From Phanerochaete sordida (taxonomy: Eukaryota > Basidiomycota > Agaricomycetes > Polyporales > Phanerochaetaceae), in assembly GCA_019973155.2 (NCBI GenBank), contig BPQB01000014.1, forward strand, positions 1 through 64,000: a stretch of DNA of 64,000 nt, in the 5' to 3' direction. The position numbers and the translations under genes were made by a program. Positions within the stretch are counted from its first letter, which is position 1. Every line of letters begins with the position of its first letter. The notes below the pieces were generated by a model. It was not told where the DNA came from. It ran no database searches and saw only the letters and a program-made list of their open reading frames with translations. Below are positions 12,077-23,185 of this stretch, piece after piece.

Positions 12077-13969
12077 ATGCACGCTCTTTCTTCATCACCC
12101 CGCCGCTCCGCGGCGGAGTCTTCTCTCCCGTCTCTCCCGTCGTGCCCTGGCGAATACGTCGTAGCGGCAAGGCCGCTCCTCTCGAAAGCGTTCAAGTATG
12201 TAGGCAAGCGGTTGAGGTCCAAGAGGTGAGATACCTTCTCGTATATGGCCCTCTCTTGCTTTCTTTCTACTTCGCCTTCATCCTCCTTCGTTCCGCGTCT
12301 GCAACCTGCTTCAAAGCCATCAGTCCCGCCGTGCGACCGAGACTCCCCGAACACGTTCACGAACGTCCGTCACCCCTTGCGACTCCCAGGAGCGACTTTG
12401 CCACCGTGCCCATCTCCTTCGTATACCACATACCCTTTCCTACTGCCTATTGTCCTCGGCTTGCGATGTCGCGTCGCGCAACAAAGGATCCGGGTCTGCC
12501 GTTAATTGTTTCATTCGCCTTCCAAATACGCCGCTCGTCACAAATTCAGTCAACTGATCGCCTCTGTCTACAGGAAATCTGCGCAGCAAACAACGTCCTC
12601 CGGCTACCCTTACATTCCTCCAGAGGTCTGGGGCGTGGTCATCCAACATGCCTCCTCCCACGACTGCGACCTGGTCAACAACGCGTCCCACCGACTTTCC
12701 TTCCTCGAAGATACATCAACCCGTTTCGACTCGTATCGCGCATCTTTGAAGAGCAAGCTCACCCTCATGCGCGTTTGCCGGGCCTGGCACGCGTACGCTG
12801 TGGAGCAACTCTACGAGTTCATCTGGATCTCTAGCGCCGCGCAGGCCAAGAAGCTCGCACACACCCTCGTGTTGCAGTCACTGCAATCGCCTGCCTGCAC
12901 GTATGGCTCATTTGTTCGCCGGATACACATACAAACCCCCGTCCTCGAGCGCTGCGCACCCGCCGACTTGCTTGCCATTGTCGAGGTCACGCCCAACCTC
13001 GTCGTCTACTCGGACCACCACTCTCTCCAGCGCAGCCTCTACGATGACGGCCCCGACCCTCGGTGTAGTCCCGAAGCGATCCTCAAACTCGTCGCGAACC
13101 CGAAGATTCGCAGGCTCAGCTGGACCAGCTACGGGGACGCGCCATTCCAACAGCGCATGACGCCGCTGTTGACGAACCTTGCCACCCAGCTCGAGTTCCT
13201 CGAACTTTCTTCGTGCTCGCCGAACTTCCGCGCAATGTTCGCGCAGCCGACAACCGCCGGCACGAAGATGGATGTTCGGTTGCCATCGCTCAAGGCGCTC
13301 AAGCTGTCGCTCGACAACAACACCTTCGCCGTGTTGTCGAGCTGGGACATGCCGAAGCTCGCGAACCTCTCGGTCCTCTCTTCCGACTTCAGCTACACGG
13401 GTCCGGGCTTCGCATCCTTCTTCCAGGCGCACGGCGAGAAGCTAGTCCAGCTCGAGCTCGGCCACTCGTCCTCCCTGATCGAGAAGCACTATCTTACGGC
13501 GCCTCACCGGGCCCAGCCGGCCACGCCTATCCCGCTCGCAACGTGGTGCCCCAACCTCCGCGAGTTCATCTGCTCTGCCGACGCAGAGTGGCACTGGCAG
13601 TCGCCCGACTGGATCACCGCGCATATCCTCCTTCCCGCCCACCCGAACATCGAGTTCATCGGCATCCGCGACATCGACAAACGCATGCGAGACGACCCCG
13701 ACAGCTTCTCGCGCGAGCCATTCTTCACGCTCTATGAGCTCCTCGCGAGCTTGCTGCGCAAGGACGCGTTCCCGGCGCTCAAGTACCTGCGCGACCTGAG
13801 CGCGGAGAGCCACCGCATGCGCTCGTACCGCCCGCAGGCGCGCGTGAAGCAGTTCTGGGAGCGCGTCATCGAGCAGAGCGGCAACCGCGCCGTGTGGCTC
13901 GAGGACTGCCACGGCTTCAACATCAACATCCGCACGCTGCTCCGCGCGGAGCAGACGCACTTCGACTAG
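12077..13969 (+). CDS. F-box-like protein
   Basis: Exon 1 (12077-12225, starting MHALSSSPRR) joins exon 2 (12574-13969) in phase 2, giving 514 residues. The long open frame of exon 2 reaches further upstream but has no ATG there, so the upstream exon is needed to provide a start. The 348-nt intron has GTGAGA at the donor, a CTGAT branch-like site and CTACAG at the acceptor. Residues about 60-125 carry an F-box-like helix set (YIPPEVWGVVIQHAS, then LMRVCRAWHAYAVEQLYEFI). The remainder is leucine-rich with irregular repeats. Such proteins are usually SCF ubiquitin-ligase substrate receptors; the substrate here is unknown. Confidence 0.8.
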
Positions 13970-15384
13970 GCACCATCTTTCCACCTTCAGCATCCCCGGA
14001 CTCGGACCCCCTCCCGCATCTTTTCTTCACGTTTCGTTCTTGGTTCTCGCGGCGCATCTCTCCCATCTACACCCACTGGCCCCGGTTTCTGTACTATAGC
14101 AACGGACTGTCTTGATACCTCCCCATCCCGCTCCGCGCCCTGTACTCTCCCACTGCTTTCCTTGGATACCCCTGTCACATAGCCGATTCTTGCGCATTCC
14201 TACTCACTTTTTCCTTTGGTTTCCAACTGTCGCATACATCACCCCCGACTGTGGCATAGCACCCCTCTCTCCTCCTACACCTGACTGTCGCATAGCCCCG
14301 CCTCCATACACACCCGACTGTAGCCATCACACCCGCACATCTTGTTCATACTACTCGACTCTATGCCATCATATGCTAGACTTTTCATGCACCGCTCTGT
14401 GTGAAATGTGTGACTCGGCTGTACGCGTAAGTGTCGGTGCTGACCTAGACGGTTGTAGGCTTGTGGTAGTTCGCGCTGGACTCAACTCTGGTACGTTCGC
14501 TGCTCTCGTGCACTCGCGACTCCGCTGACGAAATGGACAGTGTTGGAGATCGAACGCGGACGAAGGGTCGCGTGCCCCGCCATTCCGGTGCACGCACATA
14601 CTGCCCTGCGTCGGACATGGGCTCCCTCGGTCCGGGTGCAAGGGCACGTCGTCGACGTCGTCTCCCGGATCCGTGGCCGCGTTCAAATCGCGGACGGGCA
14701 GACGCTGCGCGCGTGCGAGATGGTAGCAGCGACGCGATAGCTGGGGCGTCCCGACCGCGGAGCCGGCGTATTCACATGCTGCTGCATCACGGAGTCGAGC
14801 TGGTGCGCACTTTTGCTCGCGCGTCGGCGCTGTCTTGGGCTTTGTTACTGACACAGATATGCAGGCCGGCACACCTCGTACGGGCTTGCGCTACACGCGT
14901 TCGAGATGTCTGCGCCGACGAGGCCGTCGAGGAGCCTCGTCCGCGGGACCGGCGGGCGAGCGTGCACCTGCTGAGGTCGAGATGATGCTCGTCTGCTCAT
15001 TCGTCGGTGTGAGCTCGAATGGCTTCTTGGTCCCATGCCTTCTCGGGAGTTGTCCACCAGCAGGCGCGACATCTTCTACGGACATTAAGATATTATTTGG
15101 CCTTGCGGCAGTTCAGCGTCGAACGAACACGTACCATCCACTGAGACCCCAGTGCGCATCGCGTCGTTCTGCTCCCAGGCCTTTCCGTCGCGAGGTAACT
15201 CGTTTGCCAAATTCTATCCCTGCTCATTCTGGTAATACGATCAGCATGGGGTTCGTTTTTTGCTTTGCAGCGTCTGTCGTGCTCTTCCACCCCACCCACC
15301 ACAGCCAACTCGGGTACGCGGTCATGACGTCTGTGTTGGGTAATGCACCATCGCTGACGCGTGTACTTCTACAGTGCAACGCCC
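13970..15384. other. Intergenic region between F-box and MYND genes
   Basis: The first 450 bases are CT-rich 3'-flanking sequence. I see no supported coding region further on. A putative splice acceptor, CTACAG, lies eleven bases before the MYND ATG, suggesting a short 5'-UTR intron there. Confidence 0.5.
14227..14325. repeat. Short degenerate repeat of about 13 bp
   Basis: Four imperfect copies of a motif like CCGACTGTCGCATAG occur at irregular 28-41 bp spacing within CT-rich DNA downstream of the F-box gene. Confidence 0.55.
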
Positions 15385-16830
15385 ATGCAGTCCGACGCGC
15401 CCTGCGTTGCTGACACCGACTTCGTCGTCAAGCTATTTGTGACTTCTTTATCGGACCCACACTGCCCTCAACTCTGCGCGCAAGGTATCCACGGCTGCGT
15501 AGAGAGTCTCTTCCGGTTGGCCCAACGGCCGTATGACGACACCATGCTCCGCCTGCACCATCCAGAATTCTTCGACACTTGCGCCAAGTTTATCACTGTT
15601 CCTCGGACTCATGAAGAACACAGTTCGCTCCTCGATGAGATGGCGGTGTGCAAGTGTGACATGGCGGATGGACGGATCCAGGCGCTGCACGACAACGATC
15701 CCTCTGGCCCCAAGCCCAGCTACATCGCTACGGGATGGCGATTCGCACATATCATCGACAGCGCCCTACGGCCGGTACGCGAGGACGCGTCGCTGCACAA
15801 GGTCGAGAAGAACCAGCGTCGGGCGGCGCGGCGCGGGACCTCAGTACCGTGGCCACGCTCGCCGCTAGACATCCTCCCGTACGGCATCGACCAGTCTATT
15901 GCTGCGCTCGCCGAGTGGGTCGAGATCTTCGCGGACAGCCTTTACCTCAGTCTCTTCGGAACAATCATGACGCTTTTGAAGAAAGCGGTGGTGCCACCGA
16001 TTCTCGCATCAGCTACGCTCCTAGGGCGGTTCGTCGAAATCGCGGAAGATTCTCTCTTTGCGCTGTCAGGGCGCGATCTCGACGCCATGGGAGGCTTTTC
16101 CCATGCCCTCATACGGACGTGGCAGACGTCTCAACTTTTCAAGATCCTCCCACACATCTTCGACGAGGAAGAGACGCGCGAGCTGCTGAAGAGAAGCACG
16201 GAGCAGGTTGAGGACGATCATGAAAGTCGCGGGCTGATGTCAATCTGCGTCTTCGCCGTCACGGTGCTCCCAGACCTTATGGCGGCCGCTTCGGACGAGG
16301 AGACCCGCGGCCGGCTCAATGATTGCCTCCTCTCGTTCCATGTCGCCGGGATCCTGTGGATTCACCGCCTCGAGCTCCCGCATGACGCAGAGAAGTACAC
16401 GTCTAGACTCGTCGAGGCGGCCCGCAAGCAGCAAGAAGCGGAGCGCGACCCAGTGTGGGCGGCATACATGCAGATGCTGAACTTCGACCATGAGCGGTGC
16501 TGGGCCCCGGGGTGTCGCGAGACGTTTGCGGGGGCGCAGCGCGTATTCGCGGCGTGCTCGGGGTGTGGGAAGGTCACGTACTGCTCGAAGGAGTGCCTCG
16601 CGAAGGCGTGGAGACACGCGGACGTGCCGCACCGCGCTGTCTGCAAGAAGATCAAGTACATTCTTGGGGAGACGACGGCGGAGGAGCAGCTGGGCTCGAA
16701 TGCATTCGTCTCCTTCCGGATTATGTGCGCGGTCCGCCAGGTCGAACGGGCAGTGCTCCAAGATTTCTGCGATCACATGGCGAAACTCAAGAAGTATATG
16801 TCGCTGGTCCCCATCAAGCGAGAGGAGTAG
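15385..16830 (+). CDS. MYND zinc-finger protein, family A copy 2
   Basis: A single exon gives 481 residues. The ATG at 15385 was chosen because it aligns with the start of the 7.7-kb paralogue; an earlier in-frame codon is only a GTG. The two share FITVPRTHEE-like, LPYGIDQSIAAL and CAPGC/CWAPGCRETFAGAQ blocks. The MYND finger begins at Cys372 and continues through ACSGCGKVTYCSKEC to a closing His and Cys near 420. It lies on the opposite strand from copy 1 with the F-box gene between them, forming an inverted pair. Likely a protein-protein adaptor; no catalytic domain seen. Confidence 0.87.
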   Translation: MQSDAPCVADTDFVVKLFVTSLSDPHCPQLCAQGIHGCVESLFRLAQRPYDDTMLRLHHPEFFDTCAKFITVPRTHEEHSSLLDEMAVCKCDMADGRIQALHDNDPSGPKPSYIATGWRFAHIIDSALRPVREDASLHKVEKNQRRAARRGTSVPWPRSPLDILPYGIDQSIAALAEWVEIFADSLYLSLFGTIMTLLKKAVVPPILASATLLGRFVEIAEDSLFALSGRDLDAMGGFSHALIRTWQTSQLFKILPHIFDEEETRELLKRSTEQVEDDHESRGLMSICVFAVTVLPDLMAAASDEETRGRLNDCLLSFHVAGILWIHRLELPHDAEKYTSRLVEAARKQQEAERDPVWAAYMQMLNFDHERCWAPGCRETFAGAQRVFAACSGCGKVTYCSKECLAKAWRHADVPHRAVCKKIKYILGETTAEEQLGSNAFVSFRIMCAVRQVERAVLQDFCDHMAKLKKYMSLVPIKREE

Positions 16831-17014
16831 GATGCGGGGTGAAGTTATCATGTTATGTTTGACGAGACTTGCTGTAAGATCGGCAGAGCTTATCGGACGC
16901 ACCGTTGCTTCAAAACTCTCGCGAAGTTCGAGCCAGATGCCTTGGTCAAGATGAGGTAGATGATAGTGATGTTGTACACCATGCAATTAAACTGGAAAAT
17001 ATGGATACAAAACG

Positions 17015-18520
17015 TCAGACATCCAGAATCCGCTTCCCCCACTGCCACACCGCAAAGCTGACGGCCGTCATGGGCACAATCTTGAGGTAGCCGATGCTGA
17101 GGCCGATGTAGAAGCCGCGCCAGCCACGCGACTGCCAGATCGTGCGTACGGTCTCGTCCCAGCGCATCCAGCGGTCGGGGTGCGTGAGGCCGCCGACCTG
17201 CATGCGTCGGCGGACGACCTCGTACGGGTACGACACCGTCTGGGCGACGGCGCCCGAGACGGCGCCGATGACGAGGTCTGCGAGGGGCGTCGGCCGCCGC
17301 GGCGTGCCATCGGGGCTCTGCGGGACGAAGTGCGCGCGGAGGAAGCCCCAGCAGAGGAAGGAAGTGCCGGCGTACGGCACCATGCCCGTGAGCGTCACAG
17401 TGAACCCGCGGTAGAACTTGAGGATAGGGAAGCGTGAGAAGAGGGTGGTCGTCGCCGCGGGTGGGAGCGCGGACGGCTGTGCTTTCGGGGCTTCGCGGTA
17501 GACTTCGGAAGCGGCTTGGATGAACGTGGGTTTGGAGAGGTGGCCGTTGTTGGTGGATCGTGTGTGGTATGCCATGCGAACGCGGATGAGGTCTAATGGG
17601 TAGGTGAATAGTACAGAAATCATTCCTGCAGGTACGAAGTCAGCGACCATTCGACTACACGGAGGGCATGAGATGTTCAAGAAACCACCGCAGCTGTAGC
17701 TACAGGATCAACAGGACGTGGGTATTGGTACACGACGCTTCGCAAGCAGGAGTACGATAGACCTGGCGGACCCAGCGAAGGCGGCCCTTCCGGGCCAAGG
17801 CCAGCCTCCGAGCTGGAACTGCACTTTTGTGTGCAAATGCAATGACAAAGCTCCGTACACCATATTCTGCGGAGCTATCCCTGGCAGGAATCGACTTGAA
17901 AGCTCTAAACCGGGATTTTGGCAAGACTAGGCTGCACGCCATATCCGGCAGACCAAAGCGACAAGGAGGCAGACTCACCAGATATTGCCCCTGCAGAGAA
18001 TCTCCGAAGGTTAGTTTGTTGCTCTCTTGTAGGCATTAATATCTGTGGGACGTCAGGACTCCGGTGCGCGTGAACAGCCAGCGTACGCACATGTTCTATC
18101 TGGTCGTACGCCATGAACTTAATGGCCGCGTACGGGAAGATGCGTAGTAGGGTCGCGGAATGGCCCTGGAATAGGCCCATGACACCGTTCTCCCTGTATA
18201 TCTGCGAGCCAGCACTGAATGCACCGCTCCATGTTCCTAGTAGCAGAGGTCAGCCAACGCACGCGAGGAGCAGCGGGCGGCGTACCGGCGTATTTCCGGA
18301 AATCGGGGTTGGACGCTTGGAACAGGATCTTGACTCTGTCGAGCGGCGCGACGACGGTCTTTGCCTGCGGGTTAAGTAGTCAAAAACCGTGTCTGTGATG
18401 CGAGACATGCATGATACGCACGACGCATCCCGCGAACCCTCCCGCAAGTCCCGAGCGTGCGATGTACGGCAGACTCTGCTTGTCGTGCTTGTCGTGCTTG
18501 TTCGCGTCATGGGAACTCAT
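17015..18520 (-). CDS. leu5: Mitochondrial carrier, Leu5/SLC25A16-SLC25A42 type
   Basis: Five exons (18422-18520, 18286-18364, 18091-18236, 17979-18042, 17015-17625) join in phase to 332 residues. Three repeats of about 100 residues carry the carrier signatures: [11 protein letters not shown] near 39, [11 protein letters not shown] and [15 protein letters not shown], each followed by paired transmembrane helices. The pattern best fits the Leu5 subfamily, which imports coenzyme A or a precursor across the inner mitochondrial membrane. Four introns are short except one of 353 nt. The gene is divergent from Hop2, with 288 bp between the start codons. The ATG at 18520 is the only in-frame ATG before the first signature. 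Confidence 0.92.
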
Positions 18521-18808
18521 CCGGTGCAGCCTGTGCACGAGTTCAGAGCATGTACGGGGTGAGAGGGAAGAGAGCAAGGGCGGTGGAGGACGAGAGGAAG
18601 GTGTGTATATGCGGGCTGAGCGAGGCGGGCTCGGATCTCGGTTATGTCACCCCCACACCGGGGTTAGGGTCCGGCGCTTCCCCGCGCTCACACTAGGGTT
18701 CGCCGTCGGACCAATCTCGTCTCGCGCATTCACCACCACCTCGTCGTCCCCCACCGTCCACCATCGCCAAGCTCACCTACTCATCGCTGAAAGTGCCGCA
18801 GAAGAACA

Positions 18809-19937
18809 ATGTCGAGCAAGCCGAAAGCTGAGGCGAAGGTCGCGGTGCTCAAGGGCCAAGAGGGCAAGCTTTCGCTCGCATGCTCCGTCGGCCGTAAGCA
18901 CTGACGGGTGTCCCATGACCGCCCAGCGGAGGACGCGGTCCTGGCGTACATCAAACGGGTGCGCAATTTTCTGTGCGCTGACGTCTGCGGGGTACAAAGT
19001 CGATGGCACTTTGACAGATGAACCGCCCCTTCGGCGCGGTCGACGTATCTGCCAATCTGAAGGGCGCAGTGCCGAAGGCTGCGACACAGAAGATTATGGT
19101 CGCCCTCGCGGAGAAGGGGGAACTTGTACAGAAGACATATGGTGTGTGCCAGAATCTATGTGTGGCGGAAATTCACTCTCAGCGTGGGTATATGCTAGGG
19201 AAAACGACGTTCTTCGTCGCCAACCAGGCGAACCTCGAAGACATGCCCGCGGAGAAGCTCAAGAAGCTCGAGGAGGAGCACAAGACCATCGAGGAAGCCA
19301 ACAAAGCCCTTGCGGCGGAGCTGCGGACCGCGAATGCAGGTACGCTTCCGTGAGCCTGACCCTCTTCGCCGGCTCAGCTCTGCGAAGAACTCGCGAAGCT
19401 CAAGGCGACACCAACGGACGCCGAACTAGACAGCCAGCTACGAGAGACCGCAATGAAGGTGCTTTGCGCGACGCAGACTGGGTATATGCGCGTCCGCTGA
19501 TGGTTCGCGACAGATCAAGAAGTGCAACGCCCACCTTGAGCCGCTGCGCTCCGGCTCCGCTCTCGTCTCGGCAGAAGACCTCGCCCAGCTCGACAAGGAG
19601 TGGACGCAATGGCGCGCCGAGTGGGTGCGCCGCAAGAAGATATTCCACACGTACGTTCCCTGCCTAGCTTCCTGACCCCCTGGCAGCTCTCGACGACTCC
19701 TTCGGCTTCCTGGGCTTCCTGGACTGGTGGCTGGCGCGTATACCCTGGGTACTGACGCTTCGGGCTCTTCCTGGCGACCGCAGCTTCTGGGCGCTGGCGA
19801 CCGACGCGCTGCCGCCGCAAGACGCCGCGGCGCTCGCTGAAGACCTCGGGATCGAGTACGACTCGGGCGAGCACGCGGCGCTCGAGAAGGGCGCGCTCTG
19901 TGCGCCGGGGTCGGTCTTGGGCAAGCGTAGCCGCTGA
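18809..19937 (+). CDS. hop2: Meiotic recombination protein Hop2 (TBPIP/PSMC3IP family)
   Basis: Seven exons (18809-18863, 18927-18958, 19018-19141, 19199-19339, 19388-19458, 19514-19650, 19784-19937) give 237 residues, the usual length. The N-terminal winged-helix part reads EDAVLAYIKRMNRPF, then a basic ATQKIMVALAEKGEL segment and KTTFFVANQ. A coiled coil follows (about 85-190), then a C-terminal WVRRKKIF and FWALATDALP region typical of Hop2. Hop2 with Mnd1 stimulates Dmc1/Rad51 strand exchange in meiotic nuclei. Intron 1 is GC-AG (GAGG|GCAAGC). Intron 4 uses an AAG acceptor, because the nearer CAG would break frame and leave only 37 nt. Confidence 0.93.
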
Positions 19938-20675
19938 CAGACGACTTCGCTGGGCTTCGCGGCGAAGGACTGGGTCCCCCTGCTTGGACGATTGGCGCTG
20001 CTCGTCGATGCGATGCTGTTTAGCTCTACGAAATGGAGTATTATACCCACTGTAACGGTCACCAATGGTGTTCGAAGTCTTTCCAAGAGGCCCCTTGCGT
20101 GGAGTTGACTGTATGCGCCGTGCTGCGAAGTACAGCAAGGCCTCAAGGCCGTCACTCCCGCGCCTCAAGACAGAGTGTACGGCGAGCAAGAGCAGGACGT
20201 GAAATGGCGAGATGATCACAGTGCAACTCGCAGAATTTTCAGCCTGTTGCATGGAGGACAACGAATATTAATATCTATGCGCTGGCAGTTGCGAGCGACT
20301 GCGCTGCTGGACGTGCTCGCGTGCGGTGGTCTATTTATATGCAGACTGCAACGCGTGCGCGCGGCCGGTGTTCGCGCGTGCAGGCGGCGCTGCGGGCGTT
20401 CTGGACGGCCAGGTACGCGGAGTGCAAGGACAGCGGCAGGCCCGGCTGATGCCTGTGGCGTCCAAGTCGGCGTGGCAACGGGGGACAAGAAAAGAATCCA
20501 GCGTTCCATAGGCGTACAGTACAGCGGAGAATACACGGGAGAGTAATATACACGAGACGCGATCGGGAGCAAGACACGGTGGTGCGCAGCACGGGAGGGG
20601 GACGCGACGCGGGGGCGCGACGCGACGGACCTAAGGTCAGTGGGTGTATGCATGGGTAGGGGTGAAAGAGGGCAG
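19938..20675. other. Convergent 3' intergenic region
   Basis: This 738-bp gap lies between the 3' ends of Hop2 and the HMG/YABBY-like gene. No coding region, RNA gene or repeat is supported. Confidence 0.5.
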
Positions 20676-21154
20676 CTAGTCGTCGCTCGAGGGCTCGGGC
20701 TCGCTGGTCGCGGTCTCGTCGCCCGGCTTACGCGACTTGGCCTGCGGGGCCTTCTTTGCCGCCTTGGGCTTGGGCTCCTGGCCGCGGCGCGGGTTCTCGG
20801 GCGCGTCTTTCCAGAGCGCGCCGACCTGCGGGCGGAAGGGTCAGTGGGGACCCATTGCACGAGAAAAAGAGCGCATACAGCCTTCATAATGTCCTTCTGG
20901 GCGACATTGGGGTGGTCCTCCTTGTACTTCTTGAGGTTGTCCTTCATCCACAGGTTATATGCGCTCGGAGCGCGAGTGCCTGAGAGGGATATTAGCGGGG
21001 ACGGTGACCAGGGCGCATATACTCACTCTTGGACTTTGTCTTGCCCTCGACGGCGGTCTTGGTGGCACCCTTGGACCTCGTCTCTGAAGCGCCCCTGATG
21101 AGACGCGTCAAAGCGCGGCGGGCAGGGGCACGCACCTGTTACTGTCTTGACCAT
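20676..21154 (-). CDS. Small HMG-box/YABBY-like DNA-binding protein
   Basis: Exons 21136-21154, 21027-21083, 20879-20979 and 20676-20825 join to 108 residues. A basic N-terminus is followed by a helical domain, STRAPSAYNLWMKDNLKKYK, then HPNVAQKDIMKAVGALWKDA. This resembles the HMG-box and plant YABBY C-terminal fold, in which APSAYN-x-F/W starts helix 1. The tail is Lys/Pro-rich, KPKAAKKAPQAKS, and ends in an acidic EPEPSSDD. Length and layout suggest an abundant chromatin architectural protein of the nucleus. Intron 1's acceptor was set at TTCAG because the nearer CATCAG does not keep phase. Fungal relatives have no established role that I can cite. Confidence 0.82.
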
Positions 21155-21591
21155 GGTGAGGGCTGGGAGCTGGAAGGGCTGTCGAGTACGAGCGGTTGCT
21201 GTGGTGGTTGAGAGAAAAAGAGAGAGAGGAGGAGCCTGGGCAGGTTTCGAAGTTTATGTAGGGCTGGGATGACAGCGGGCTTTCAAACACGCTCACGCGC
21301 GCGGTCACGTGCAGTAGGCGTCGGTGGTGCGCGCAGATCGGTTCCCTTTCCGAGATTGCGGCGCCGGCCGAGGGCAACGAACTGATTTCGGCGGACAAGA
21401 ATAGAACGGGGGATGTGCTCATGCTGAGGTTGGGGCGGAGTCTGAAAAGCAGGGGGAGGGTTGTATATGAGGATGGCGGCGGACGCTGTCCGTCAGACAT
21501 CGTTCTTTCTCTCCTTCTCATCGTCCGCGTCGGTCATTTCCTGGCCCCGTCCCCGCCCTCCTCACCTAATACCCGCTTAATTTTTCGGACA

Positions 21592-23185
21592 ATGTCCCGC
21601 GTCGCTCTTTCTGCACTCCTGGCTGTCGCCGCCGTCGCCGTCGCGCAAGACCCCACTGGCACCGAGCCTCTCGCCGACAAGCGTTTCACGTACCCGACCG
21701 GAATCGTAAGTAACTGCCTATGCTACACGCCCAATTTTTGGAGGAGGAACTTCTGGGAGAGCGGACAAGCGAGCGCTGGTGGGGCAGCCTGGAGGCTAGA
21801 GACCCCACGGAGCTCGCGAAAGCGTGTCCGGGGACAACTGCTGTCGTCTAGAAATAGATCGCCCCAGCCCACCGCCAGAACCAGCGTGGTCGTCGCGCGT
21901 TGCATCTGCGCTGCTGGCTGCATCATGCTTTGTTCCGCCAGCGGCTCGCATCTTCGCCTCCCGATCTCCTGCTCGGACTTCGCTTCCGCTGAGATCAATT
22001 TCTGACGCACCGCCTTCTAGCCCTACCAAGTCGACCCCAACATGGGTGTTCGTGGTGCCCAGAACGGTTACAACCTGTGTAACTCCACCACCGAGAACCA
22101 GGCCTCTCTGTGCCAGACCGCGTTCATCAACCACATCGACGGTACGTGTCGACAGTCCTTATCCAGAACTGGGACTTACCTTGCGTATAGACTGGTGTGT
22201 CTGGGCTCCTCCCACTGGCCCTACCACCATCGGCGAGTCCGAGGGCCAGGAAGTCGCGTGGTGCACCAAGCCCGGCCGCGGAACCCGTCTCATCCCTCAG
22301 GGTGCGATCACCGGTGTCCAGTTCCTCCGCGCCAAGTCCTACCTCGAGGTCATCGCGTTCCTCGACCAGACGATGCTCAACCTCGCCGCCGATGACTACG
22401 GAGGAGAGCTTGACCCCCACGGTGCCGATCTCGTGAGTGCACTACGCATCTGGCCTGTCCGCGCCGCTGACGTCTCATGTAGCGTGGTAACCCCCTTGGT
22501 GGTCTCGTATTCTCGAACGGTCTGCCTCTGAGCGGTACCGGTGACAACAACACCTACGATCAGGTGATCGAGTGGCACAAGTACGTTCGGTTGCGTTCAT
22601 TGCCGTAGCCCAGTCCTGACATTTGCCTGCAGCTTCATCGGTTCCAACTTCTCTTGCTTCAAGGCTTGCGACCCCCAGGATCCCAACGACCACAACTACT
22701 GCTACAACCAGCTCGACCGTGTCGGTATCGAGTACGTCTGCCCTAACCAGGCTCAGAACCACGTCTTCGAGGTTTGCGACTCCGACAACCAGGACTACCC
22801 CGGTGTCTACACCCTGTCCGACGGCACGACCACCTCGTACACCCAGCCCCCCGAGTCGCTCGGCGCTATCACCTCCATGCCCTACACCGCGCGTGTCCCC
22901 GCCTCGTCGAACTGCGTCACCTACCAGTCCTCCGACCTGTTCCCCTCGCTCCCCACGCCCACTAACGTCCCCGCCACCTCGGCCGGCGCGTCCGGCTCCG
23001 CTGGCCCTGCTGCTACCGGCAAGGCTGGTGCCAGTGCCAGCGCGTCCGGCTCTGCCTCGCGCTCTGGCTCTGCTGGCGCTGCTCCCACTGGCGGCTCGTC
23101 GCTCACCGGCGGCGCTGCTTCGCTCCGCACGTCGGCGTTCGCGACCATCGCGGGCGTTGTCGTCGCTGTCGCTTTCTTCGCATAA
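21592..23185 (+). CDS. Secreted GPI-anchored glycoprotein (macrofage-activating-glycoprotein-like)
   Basis: Exons 21592-21705, 22021-22141, 22191-22432, 22483-22580 and 22633-23185 give 375 residues. The signal peptide MSRVALSALLAVAAVAVAQ is followed by a conserved Cys-rich ectodomain with YNLCNSTTENQASLCQT, DWCVWAPP, EVAWCTKPGRGTRLIP, DPHGADLRGNPLGG and FKACDP. A Ser/Ala/Gly-rich stalk and a C-terminal hydrophobic segment, ATIAGVVVAVAFFA, make a GPI-anchor signal. Basidiomycete homologues are annotated as macrofage activating glycoprotein; the biochemical role is unknown. The first intron (315 nt) is much longer than the others. The gene is divergent from the HMG/YABBY-like gene across 437 bp. 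Confidence 0.92.

Noticed and set aside
12506..12573. Upstream extension of the F-box exon as a start
   Set aside because: It begins at TTG with no ATG. Splicing from the ATG at 12077 gives a proper start and keeps phase.
18411..19667. 418-codon open frame over the Hop2 locus
   Set aside because: It crosses the true Hop2 exons in another frame and has no domain. The seven-exon Hop2 model explains the sequence better.
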